DNA of 43,147 bases from assembly GCA_913048135.1 (NCBI GenBank), contig CAJWVY010000005.1, forward strand, positions 1 to 43,147. Reading direction: 5' to 3'. This stretch comes from an uncultured Verrucomicrobiales bacterium (GTDB lineage: Bacteria > Verrucomicrobiota > Verrucomicrobiia > Limisphaerales > UBA1100). Position 1 is the first letter of the stretch, and each line of letters opens with the position of its first letter. Positions 1 through 8,064 of the stretch are shown in pieces. A program made the translations under genes and the position numbers. The notes under the pieces are model-generated. The model was given only the letters and a program-made list of their open reading frames with translations. It made no database searches and had not been told where the DNA came from.

Positions 1-127
1 GGGCGGGGACCTTCTTGATGTCGCGCTCGCCCACGGCCTTAAACTCGCGCGCGGTGTCGAGCACGGCGGTCAGTTCCTCGGCTGTGAGGCTTTCGATATC
101 CAGCAGATGTTTGCGATGCCAGCTCAT
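1..127 (-). CDS. pyrB: Aspartate carbamoyltransferase, N-terminal fragment (runs off window start)
   Basis: Minus-strand translation from ATG at 127: MSWHRKHLLDIESLTAEELTAVLDTAREFKAVGERDIKKVPA, a typical PyrB N-terminus; overlaps the pyrR stop (ATGA). Confidence 0.85.
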   Translation of the reverse strand, partial: MSWHRKHLLDIESLTAEELTAVLDTAREFKAVGERDIKKVPA

Positions 128-669
128 GGGGTTTGGATTACGACCGTCTCAGGCGCGCCGCGACCGTCGCAGCGCACTTCCACGCGTTCATCCGGGTGGG
201 TGGGTAAATTCTTGCCAACGAAATCCGGCCGGATGGGCAGCTCGCGATGGCCGCGATCAATCAACACGGCGAGACGGATGCACTTGGGCCGGCCGAACCC
301 GAGCAGGGCATCGATGGAGGCGCGCACCGTGCGACCGGTGGATAGCACGTCATCAACCAGCACAACCGTTTGGCCGGCCAGATCGCCGGGCAGCTCAGTG
401 GGGCGCAGCTCGCTCATGCCGCGCTGGGAAAGATCATCGCGATGCAGACCGGGCTCCACCGAGCCGGTGGCCACAGGATGACCGTACAAGCCGGCGAGCG
501 TTTCACTGAGTTGTTGCGCAAGCGCGACGCCGCCGCGTTGAATGCCCACGAGCATGAGCGAGGAACCCTCGGTGTGGGCTTCGGCAATCTCATGCGCCAC
601 CCGGCGCCAGGCGCGCCCGAGATCGGCAGCTTCCAGTACAATGCGTTCGTCAGTCATGGTGGCGGGCAC
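124..669 (-). CDS. pyrR: Bifunctional pyrimidine operon regulator / uracil phosphoribosyltransferase PyrR (real start possibly ATG at 657)
   Basis: PRTase motif VVLVDDVLSTGRTVRASIDAL, LIDRGHRELPIRPDFVGKNLPT; directly upstream of pyrB. Confidence 0.93.
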   Translation of the reverse strand: MPATMTDERIVLEAADLGRAWRRVAHEIAEAHTEGSSLMLVGIQRGGVALAQQLSETLAGLYGHPVATGSVEPGLHRDDLSQRGMSELRPTELPGDLAGQTVVLVDDVLSTGRTVRASIDALLGFGRPKCIRLAVLIDRGHRELPIRPDFVGKNLPTHPDERVEVRCDGRGAPETVVIQTP

Positions 670-757
670 AAAAAAAGCCGCGCGGCCGCGCTTGCGCGCG
701 AATCCAACGCGGAGTTGATCCGTTTCGTGTCATCGACCTTGGCGGCCTCGCAGGACC
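670..757 (-). promoter_or_regulatory. Candidate PyrR-responsive transcription attenuator (PyrR-binding loop plus intrinsic terminator)
   Basis: Minus strand: GCGGTC-CTGCGA-GGCCGC (hexaloop matches CNGNGA in ARUC-CNGNGA-GGYU) around 744-757, then AAGCGCGGCCGCGCGGC + TTTTTTT (670-693) just before pyrR. Confidence 0.7.
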
Positions 758-779
758 GCATTAAAGGGCGTTCAAAATA

Positions 780-992
780 TTACGCCGTGGCGCGTTCGGC
801 TTGGCGGCGTTTGCGCCACTGCGACCGGTGGTTCACCATCCAGTCCGTGAGCGCTTCCTCAAACCCAATATCTACGCCGGCTTTTTCGGATTCTAGCCAT
901 TTATGCCGCATGATTTCCTCACGCTCCGCCAGAAACTCCCGGTAAAGCGTGGAATTCTTTAGCAAATCACTAGATGTCGCCGAATCCGCCAT
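780..992 (-). CDS. Small conserved-looking hypothetical protein (70 aa)
   Basis: ORF with ATG; charged helical composition (REEIMRHKWLESEKAGVDIGFEEALTDWMVNHRSQWRKRR); no competing ORF on either strand. Confidence 0.65.
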   Translation of the reverse strand: MADSATSSDLLKNSTLYREFLAEREEIMRHKWLESEKAGVDIGFEEALTDWMVNHRSQWRKRRQAERATA

Positions 993-1127
993 AAGCGTGT
1001 TCCAATAGGACGTGTTGCGTACACGAACCCTTCATTGAAAACAATACATTATTGGCGAAAAAACGCAAATTGACGGCCGATTTTTCGGCAAACAGCCGTG
1101 AATAACCGGTGAATAGCGGGAATAATC

Positions 1128-2177
1128 CTAATCCAACACCTCGCGCAGAGTCGCCGCCACTTTCCCAAATGCCTCCGCCGGAGCACTTTCGGGCGCACTG
1201 ACTACCACCGGTACACCGGCATCGCCGCCTTCGCGGATTTCAGTGAAGATCGGCACCTCGCCCAGAAAGGTCGTGCCCTGATTCTGCGCCTCGGCCGCAC
1301 CACCGCCGTGGCCGAAAATCTCCACGCGCTCACCACCCGGGGCGGTGAAGTAGCTCATGTTTTCCACGATGCCCAGCAACGGCACGTTCACGCGCTCAAA
1401 CATCGCGATGCCTTTGCGCACCACGCCGAGCGACGCCTCCTGCGGTGTGGTGACCACCACGCCGCCATCGAGCGGCACCGTTTGGCAAAGGGACAACTGC
1501 GCGTCGCCTGTGCCCGGCGGCAGATCCACCAGCAAATAATCCAGCGTGCCCCAATCTACCTGCAGCACAAATTGCTGGATGGTTTTCATGATCATCGGCC
1601 CGCGCCAAATCACCGGCTGATCGCCCTCCAGCAGGAAGCCCATGCTCATCAGCTTCACGCCGTGGTTCATTAACGGGACGAGTTTTTCTTCCGGACTCAC
1701 CAAGGGCCGTTCGTTCACGCCCATCATCAGCGGCACGCTGGGGCCGTAGATGTCGCAATCGAGCAGGCCCACTTCGGCACCGGTTTGCGCTAGCGCGCAG
1801 GCGAGGTTTACCGAGCAGGTGCTCTTGCCCACGCCGCCTTTGCCGGAGGCTACGGCGATCACCTTGTTGATGCCGGGAATCCTGTTGGGCTTGGCCTGCC
1901 CCCCGCCTGCGGGTGCCTGACCGGCCGGCGGCATCTTCACCTGCACCATGGCGCGCTCGATGCCGTCCAACACTTTCACCGCCGCCTCGCACTCCGCCTT
2001 CAACTGCGCAGCCACCTCGGGATTGTGGGTCGTCAACTCAAGGTCAATGCCTGCCGATCCGTTGGCCGCCGCCACGCCTTTAACCAACCCGAACGACACA
2101 ATGTCGCGCGAGTAGCCTGGATAATTTACGCCCTTCAGCGTCTCTTTAATTTGCTCTTCGAGATTCATGTTACGCAT
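1128..2177 (-). CDS. Mrp/ApbC/NBP35-family P-loop ATPase with N-terminal DUF59/MIP18-like domain (likely start 2168)
   Basis: VIAVASGKGGVGKSTCSVNLACALA, DYLLVDLPPGTGDAQLSL, GIVENMSYF; N-terminus MNLEEQIKETLKGVNYPGYSRDIVSFG. CxxC absent. Confidence 0.92.
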   Translation of the reverse strand: MRNMNLEEQIKETLKGVNYPGYSRDIVSFGLVKGVAAANGSAGIDLELTTHNPEVAAQLKAECEAAVKVLDGIERAMVQVKMPPAGQAPAGGGQAKPNRIPGINKVIAVASGKGGVGKSTCSVNLACALAQTGAEVGLLDCDIYGPSVPLMMGVNERPLVSPEEKLVPLMNHGVKLMSMGFLLEGDQPVIWRGPMIMKTIQQFVLQVDWGTLDYLLVDLPPGTGDAQLSLCQTVPLDGGVVVTTPQEASLGVVRKGIAMFERVNVPLLGIVENMSYFTAPGGERVEIFGHGGGAAEAQNQGTTFLGEVPIFTEIREGGDAGVPVVVSAPESAPAEAFGKVAATLREVLD

Positions 2178-3318
2178 CCCACGTTGGCGACAGGGTGCGG
2201 AGTTTGTCGACCTGTTTGTCGATGATCTCTAGCACGTGGTCGACGTCCGCCGTAGTGGTGTCGCGGCCGAGGGAGAGGAGAACGTTGCCCTTGGCTTGGG
2301 CTGCGTCAAGCCCGATCGCCGCGAGCGCGGGGGGGATGGCGAGGTTTTGCATCACACACGCCGCGCCACTGGCGATCGCCACCCCCTGCATGTCCAACGC
2401 CAGTGCCAGTCCCTCGCCTTCCAGACCGGCCAATGAATAATTCAACTGCGTCGGCAACCGATCCGGACCGGGCTCCGGGCCGTTCAATGTCATCTGTTCA
2501 ATCCGCTCCAGCAAACCGCCATGCAGTTGCTGTTGGAGTGGAGTCACCTCGATCGCCGGCAAGGCCGAGGCCGCGCCCGCACCGACGATGGCCGCGAGAT
2601 TCTCCGTGCCGGCCCGCAATCCGCCCTGTTGTACGCCGCCATGCAATTGCGGGGCCAAGGGCACGCGCGGATTGCGGTATAACACCCCCACACCTTGCGG
2701 TCCGCCAAAACGGTGCGGGGCCAGAGTGAGCAGGGAGATGGAATGCGCCGTCACATCCACCGGCAACCACCCGCCGCTGGCAGTAGCATCGATCAGCAAC
2801 GGAATGCCACGTTCGCCCGCCAAGGCGCCAAGTGCGGGGAGGTTTTGCACGGCACCGAGATCATGATTGGCGTGGTGCGTGGCGATGAGGATGGTTTGCT
2901 TGGTGATCGCCTCCGTCACGGCTCCAACAGACAAACGTCCCTCGCGATCCACGGGCACGCGCGTGGCTGTGAAACCCTGTTGTTCGAGCCAGGCAACCGA
3001 TTGGTCAATCGAGGGATGTTCGATGTTCGAAAGAATCAGGTGCGTGCCGCGTTCGCGTTGGGCCTCGGCGACGCCTTTGACCGCGAGGTTATTGGCCTCC
3101 GTGCCGGAACTGGTGAATACCAGATCGTCCGCCGGCGCGCCGATCATCGCGGCGCATTGGGCGGCGGCTGTGTCGAGGGCTTCGCGAGCCTTGAGCCCGT
3201 GCCGATGCAGGGAGGCCGCATTACCGTGAATCTCCTCCAGCCACGGACGCATCGCCGCGCTCACTTCGGGAGCCAGCGGCCCGCCCGAGAGATGATCCAG
3301 ATACACGCGGCGTTTCAT
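2170..3318 (-). CDS. Cysteine desulfurase family (NifS/IscS-like) protein with non-canonical active site
   Basis: Fold-family landmarks: VYLDHLSGGPLAPEV, FTSSGTEANNLAVKG, NIEHPSID, HHANHDLGAVQ, IDATASGGWLPVDV, APHRFGGPQGVGVLY, ASGAACVMQ. Position of the PLP Lys is Arg. Confidence 0.85.
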   Translation of the reverse strand: MKRRVYLDHLSGGPLAPEVSAAMRPWLEEIHGNAASLHRHGLKAREALDTAAAQCAAMIGAPADDLVFTSSGTEANNLAVKGVAEAQRERGTHLILSNIEHPSIDQSVAWLEQQGFTATRVPVDREGRLSVGAVTEAITKQTILIATHHANHDLGAVQNLPALGALAGERGIPLLIDATASGGWLPVDVTAHSISLLTLAPHRFGGPQGVGVLYRNPRVPLAPQLHGGVQQGGLRAGTENLAAIVGAGAASALPAIEVTPLQQQLHGGLLERIEQMTLNGPEPGPDRLPTQLNYSLAGLEGEGLALALDMQGVAIASGAACVMQNLAIPPALAAIGLDAAQAKGNVLLSLGRDTTTADVDHVLEIIDKQVDKLRTLSPTWDA

Positions 3319-3342
3319 GCAGGGAGCGTGGACGGGGGAGGG

Positions 3343-4761
3343 TTACTTGAGCAACGACAAATATTTCGACAACACGCCGATGTGGTCGATGAATGTTCTG
3401 GTTTCCACACGATCCCCGAAGGTCATCCCGCGGGTTTCGAGTTTGGCTCGGGTGATCCAGCGGCCTTGAGCGTCCTGCGCAGCGATCACGGTTCGGACCT
3501 GTTTCTCCATGGACTCGGCGCGCGCGGCGCGTTGGGCGGCGGTGAGCGTCTTGGGTGTTTGTGCGGCGAGCCAGGCGGTGCGGCCTTGTTTACGCACAGC
3601 TTCGAAATAGCGAATCATACTCTCCACGCCATAGGAACTTTGGAAGCTGTAATGCGTGGGCATATCGTTGTCCCGATAGGTCAGCTGATATTCCTTCGTG
3701 AAATACAGCGGCCGGTTGGTTTGTAGTTCGTAAAACCGCGCCCACTTGCCCGGTGCGATGGCCGAGCGTCGGTACCAATGCACGGCGGGCGCCACGGCGT
3801 TCAGGTATTTGGCGTCGCCCGTGGCGAGATACAGATCGATCAAGGTGCGACAGGCGCCGACGCTTTCGCCGCCGGTGACCGAGGGAGGCTCAAACTTGCG
3901 CGCCCATGCTGGCTCCATGCGGGCGTTGTATTGCTGGGCCCACACCGGCTGCGGCTCGGGCATTTGCGCGCGCAAAATGAATTCGCCGCCGCGCCGTGCC
4001 GCCTGCAGGTATTCCGGTCTGGCGGTCACCCGATGCGCTTCCAGCGCGAGCAACACGCAGTCGCGATGGGAGTTGTCATTGAACGTGTAGTGGTTGATGT
4101 AGTTGGCCTTGGGATACACGCGCGACCACGTTTTGGGATAGCGCGCGGGCAGCACGGGAAAATCCTGCGGCTGTTTGGGCACGCCGTCGTACCGCTGCGG
4201 CCAGGCGCCGTTGGGGTACTGGGCCTCGAGCAATTTGCGCAGGCCCACATCGCGCGCGCGGCGGATGGCCTGTTCGCGCGGCGTGTTGCCCGTGGCCACC
4301 TCGCCGAGTGCCAGCAGAAAACGCAGGCAGCTTTGCGAGGTGTTGTCGTCGAAGGTCGAAATGTTTCGGCGCAGCGTCCTTTGTGGGTCGCGGAAGTCAT
4401 GTCGGTAATCCCAGCCGCCACTGGCCAGCTGCGCCTTGGCAAGCGCGCCGCCGGCGGCCAGCGCGTGGTCCAGCAGCGCGGGTTCGCCCGTGCGTTGGTA
4501 GGCTTCCAAAAAAGCCATACCCATCGAAGGCGTGCCCGGCGGCTGCAGCCACATCATCGATCGGCTCGCGCGGTTTTCGCCCGCGACCAGTTGCAGGTCT
4601 TTGGAGTAACGCCACAAATATCCGCCTTCCGCCGAGATCGACCGCATAAACGCCGCCCCCTTCAACAACGCCCCCCGCGCCTGACCTTGCGTGTCTGCGG
4701 CTCGCGCGGAGAACACGGCCAACACGCCCAGCATGGTGAGCATGAAAATCATTCGGTTCAT
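3343..4761 (-). CDS. Secreted pectate-lyase-like (Pec_lyase / PL10-like) protein
   Basis: Signal peptide MNRMIFMLTMLGVLAVFSARAAD; ASGGWDYRHDF, STFDDNTSQSCLRFL, PNGAWPQRYDG, YTFNDNSHRDCV pattern of alpha/alpha-barrel pectate lyases. Confidence 0.7.
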   Translation of the reverse strand: MNRMIFMLTMLGVLAVFSARAADTQGQARGALLKGAAFMRSISAEGGYLWRYSKDLQLVAGENRASRSMMWLQPPGTPSMGMAFLEAYQRTGEPALLDHALAAGGALAKAQLASGGWDYRHDFRDPQRTLRRNISTFDDNTSQSCLRFLLALGEVATGNTPREQAIRRARDVGLRKLLEAQYPNGAWPQRYDGVPKQPQDFPVLPARYPKTWSRVYPKANYINHYTFNDNSHRDCVLLALEAHRVTARPEYLQAARRGGEFILRAQMPEPQPVWAQQYNARMEPAWARKFEPPSVTGGESVGACRTLIDLYLATGDAKYLNAVAPAVHWYRRSAIAPGKWARFYELQTNRPLYFTKEYQLTYRDNDMPTHYSFQSSYGVESMIRYFEAVRKQGRTAWLAAQTPKTLTAAQRAARAESMEKQVRTVIAAQDAQGRWITRAKLETRGMTFGDRVETRTFIDHIGVLSKYLSLLK

Positions 4762-4842
4762 GCGGCGAGCCTACCACCCCTCGCGCCACGGAACAATTGC
4801 GCCTTGCGCGGTCGGTCAGTTTTCCGTAGGGCTGGCGGGGTC

Positions 4843-5616
4843 ATGGGCATTTTATCCGGCAAAAAAGGTGTGGTGTTTGGCGTGGCCAACAAGCGTTCGA
4901 TCGCGTGGGCAATTGCGCAGGCGTGGAAGGACGAAGGCGCGGAGCTGGCGTTCACCTATCAGGGCGAGCGACTGAAGGATAACGTGACTCAACTGGCCGA
5001 GACATTTGGCCAGGACACATTGATCACCGAGTGTGACGTGACACAGGATGATCATATTGATCGGGTGTTCAACGAGGTGGGGGAGAAGTTTGATGGTAAA
5101 CTGGATTTGATGCTGCACTCGGTGGCCTTTGCGCCAAAGGAGGCATTAGAAGGCACGTTTGTTGGTACCACGCGCGAGGCGTTTCGGCTGGCCCATGATG
5201 TGAGTGCGTATTCGCTGGTGGCGTTGAGTCGCGCGGCGGCGCCTTTGATGACCGATGGTGGCAGCATCGTGGCGATGAGTTATCTTGGCGCAGAACGGGT
5301 AGTGCCGCATTACAATGTAATGGGCGTGGCCAAGGCGTCGCTGGAAGCCAGCACACGGTATCTGGCTAGTGATTTGGGCGAACAAAAAATCCGTGTGAAC
5401 TGTATCAGCGCCGGCCCGGTTAATACGTTGGCCGCCCGCGGCATCGCCGGATTCACCAGCATGCTCAAGCATAACGCCGAGCACGCGCCGCTGAAGCGTA
5501 ATGTGCTACCTGAGGAATTGGGGGCCACGGGCGCGTTTCTCGCCAGTGACGGCGGCGCGGCGATCACCGGGCAGGTGTTGTACGTTGATTGCGGGTACCA
5601 GATCATGGGGATGTAG
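4843..5616 (+). CDS. fabI: Enoyl-[acyl-carrier-protein] reductase (NADH), FabI
   Basis: MGILSGKKGVVFGVANKRSIAWAIAQ; YNVMGVAKASLEASTRYLASDLG; VNCISAGPVNTLAARGI. Start inside the longer 3778..5616 ORF. Confidence 0.93.
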   Translation: MGILSGKKGVVFGVANKRSIAWAIAQAWKDEGAELAFTYQGERLKDNVTQLAETFGQDTLITECDVTQDDHIDRVFNEVGEKFDGKLDLMLHSVAFAPKEALEGTFVGTTREAFRLAHDVSAYSLVALSRAAAPLMTDGGSIVAMSYLGAERVVPHYNVMGVAKASLEASTRYLASDLGEQKIRVNCISAGPVNTLAARGIAGFTSMLKHNAEHAPLKRNVLPEELGATGAFLASDGGAAITGQVLYVDCGYQIMGM

Positions 5617-5655
5617 GCCGGGCAGATTTCTGCTTGGAATTAAAACCGCTTCATT

Positions 5656-7140
5656 GTGTCATGGCACTTCGCCATGGCGATCTTCTCCCATATGGCTCCG
5701 GTTCCGCCGGGGTTTAAACCTAAGTGGCGTGATTACCTGGAGGAACACGTGGCTTTGTACCGTCGAATGCCGGAGGAGCTGACTCTGTGCGTCGAGGAAC
5801 TAGTGCCATGGTTCATTAAAAAGGTGACATGGAAGTGGGAGCCTTGGGTTGGCCCCAAGCCGGACGAGGAGATGGCCAAAGTGTGCGTGTCTTTTCTGGC
5901 ATGTCTATTAATTGTAAACCGGTCAAAAAAAGATTTAGAGCACTTCCACACCTTCGTATTTCACCCCGCAACGCTTAAAGACGATAATGGTAAAACATGG
6001 GCAGGCCATGCAAGTCCACGGGGCCAGATCGAGCAAAGTTGGCCTTCAACCCTTAGGGGAATGCAGGATGGTGAGGATAATTATTGTGTGACCATTCATG
6101 AGTTTGTGCACATGATCGATTACCGTGACCGGTCCTTCGAAAGCGTTCCTCATTTCGATTCAAGTAGTGCCATCAGGGAGTACAGGGCGTTTTTAAAATC
6201 TGAATATAAAGACCTTTGTAAAGCTTGGGAAAAAGTGAGTGGATGTGCGGCGATTCGCAAATATGCTACGTCAGACAAAGCAGAATTTCTTACCTGCGCA
6301 ACCGAATCTTTTTTTGAAAACTCTGAAAGACTAAAGTTTTTGAGGCCCCAGGTTTATAGGTGGATGCAGCGAATTTATAAAATGGACCCCCACCAATGGG
6401 CGGAACGCCGCCAATGGGCGGAACGTGTGAGTCTCGGCGAACTCAAAAATATAAGAAATTATCAGTGGGACCAATGGGATTTTAAAACGACTTGGGACAG
6501 CAAAAGAAGCCACGCTGAATTATTGTGGCCACATGGAATCTCGGCAAAGGATTATCCTGCTTGGAATGCTGTTCAAGTAGAGCGGCGCCAGGGTGAAGAG
6601 CGAGCAAGAATTGAACGTGAAGCAAGAGAAGCGGCAGAAAGAGCGGCAAGAGAGAGAAAGGAAAAAAAAGAACGGGAGCGCAAGGAAAGAGAAGCGCGAG
6701 AAAAGAGGCTGGAAAAAGAAGAGCGTGAACGTAGAGAAGAAGCAGAGCGAAAGCAGCGAGAGCGTTATTTATTGAACAACAGAACTGTGATCGTTGAATA
6801 TCCCAATGGAATGCCACAGCTGAAATACAAGCTGGTGGACGGCCACCGCGAGGGCCTGATGCAGCGATGGGACGAGCAAGGTAACTTGCGCGAGGAGACC
6901 GAATACAGTCGCGGGCGAAAACAAGGCATGGTCACCTATTACTATCCCGATGGGCAAAAGGAGATGGTAGGGTTTTACATCTTGGACGAGCGAGCGGGTT
7001 TATGGCGTGGCTGGCATGAGGACGGGACAAAAAGTTTTCAGAGCCGATATCGTGATGGACAATTGCACCAGTGGAAGCAATATCGGCACGATGGTACGGA
7101 TCAAACCTACAGCCGCGCGAAAAACCGTTTTGGCCGGTGA
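5656..7140 (+). CDS. MtfA-like (M90) zinc peptidase domain fused to charged coiled-coil and MORN/YwqK-type repeats
   Basis: HEFVHMIDYRDRSFESVPHF and DKAEFLTCATESFFENSERLKFLRPQVYRWMQRIYKMDP resemble MtfA motifs; ERK-rich segment; C-term NGMPQLKYKLVDGHREGLMQRWDEQGNLREETEYSRGRKQGMVTYYYPDGQKE. GTG at 5656; ATG 5674 also possible. Confidence 0.75.
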   Translation: MSWHFAMAIFSHMAPVPPGFKPKWRDYLEEHVALYRRMPEELTLCVEELVPWFIKKVTWKWEPWVGPKPDEEMAKVCVSFLACLLIVNRSKKDLEHFHTFVFHPATLKDDNGKTWAGHASPRGQIEQSWPSTLRGMQDGEDNYCVTIHEFVHMIDYRDRSFESVPHFDSSSAIREYRAFLKSEYKDLCKAWEKVSGCAAIRKYATSDKAEFLTCATESFFENSERLKFLRPQVYRWMQRIYKMDPHQWAERRQWAERVSLGELKNIRNYQWDQWDFKTTWDSKRSHAELLWPHGISAKDYPAWNAVQVERRQGEERARIEREAREAAERAARERKEKKERERKEREAREKRLEKEERERREEAERKQRERYLLNNRTVIVEYPNGMPQLKYKLVDGHREGLMQRWDEQGNLREETEYSRGRKQGMVTYYYPDGQKEMVGFYILDERAGLWRGWHEDGTKSFQSRYRDGQLHQWKQYRHDGTDQTYSRAKNRFGR

Positions 7141-7189
7141 CACGCTTGGGCGTTGGCAAGGACGCGGCACGAGCGTACGGTAGGGGCCG

Positions 7190-8062
7190 GTGAGCGACGG
7201 CGAAATTAAATCTACATGGGCAGCGGTGCAGGATCACACGCGCCATTTTTCGGATTTTACCTTCGTCTACCCGGTCATCTCCCGTCGTAGCAAAGGCCTC
7301 TCTATCGGAGTGAACCTTAACCCTGACAAGGTCTGCAATTTCGACTGCATCTATTGCGAGGTGGACCGCCGTATTCCCGGCGCCGTGACCGAGGTGGACC
7401 TGTGTCAGATGAAGGATGAGCTCACCGCTATGGTGCGATTTGCAAAGGATGGCGGGCTGGCCAAGGAACCTAAGTTTAACGAAGTGCCGTGGCTCACGCG
7501 GGAGGTGAAGGACATCGCTTTCAGCGGCGACGGCGAGCCAACCATGATCCAAAACTTTGCCGAATGTGTGGAAACGGTGGTAGAGGTGCAACAACTCGAA
7601 GGCCTCGACGAGGCGAAGATTGTGCTCATCACCGACGCCGCCGGCCTAGACAAGACGGAGGTGAAGCGTGGCCTCGAAACGATGGATGCCCACAACGGCG
7701 AAATTTGGGGCAAACTCGATGCGGGCACAGAGGAATACTACCGGCAAGTAAACCGCTCCAATGTGAAGTTCGAGCGCATCTTGAATAACCTGCTCGAAAC
7801 ATCGCGCACGCGACCGATCATCATCCAAAGCCTGTTTCTGAAAGTGCACGGGGAAGCTATGAGCGCGGCCGAGCTTGAGGCTTACTGTGGCCGTCTGCGC
7901 GACCTCACCGCGGCGGGTGGGCAAATCAGCGAAGTGCATCTCTACACCGTGGCGCGCCCTACGCCCGAGGCCTTTGCCACCAAGCTGGAAGTGCCAGAAC
8001 TCGAAACGATGGCCTCGGCGGTTCGGGAACAGACGGAGCTGAAGGTTTCCATTTTTCCTTAA
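7190..8062 (+). CDS. Radical SAM protein (COG0731-like)
   Basis: CNFDCIYCEVDRR cluster motif, IAFSGDGEPTM, LDAGTEEYYRQVNR; GTG start. Confidence 0.88.
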   Translation: MSDGEIKSTWAAVQDHTRHFSDFTFVYPVISRRSKGLSIGVNLNPDKVCNFDCIYCEVDRRIPGAVTEVDLCQMKDELTAMVRFAKDGGLAKEPKFNEVPWLTREVKDIAFSGDGEPTMIQNFAECVETVVEVQQLEGLDEAKIVLITDAAGLDKTEVKRGLETMDAHNGEIWGKLDAGTEEYYRQVNRSNVKFERILNNLLETSRTRPIIIQSLFLKVHGEAMSAAELEAYCGRLRDLTAAGGQISEVHLYTVARPTPEAFATKLEVPELETMASAVREQTELKVSIFP

Positions 8063-8064
8063 CC

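Noticed and set aside
4788-4797. aacaattgcg shared between fabI upstream (~4790) and accB upstream (~39077)
   Set aside because: A single 10-mer match without palindromic extension or equal spacing; likely chance.
3778-4842. N-terminal ~355 aa of the 3778..5616 ORF as part of FabI
   Set aside because: Antisense to the pectate-lyase-like gene; FabI homology begins exactly at ATG 4843.
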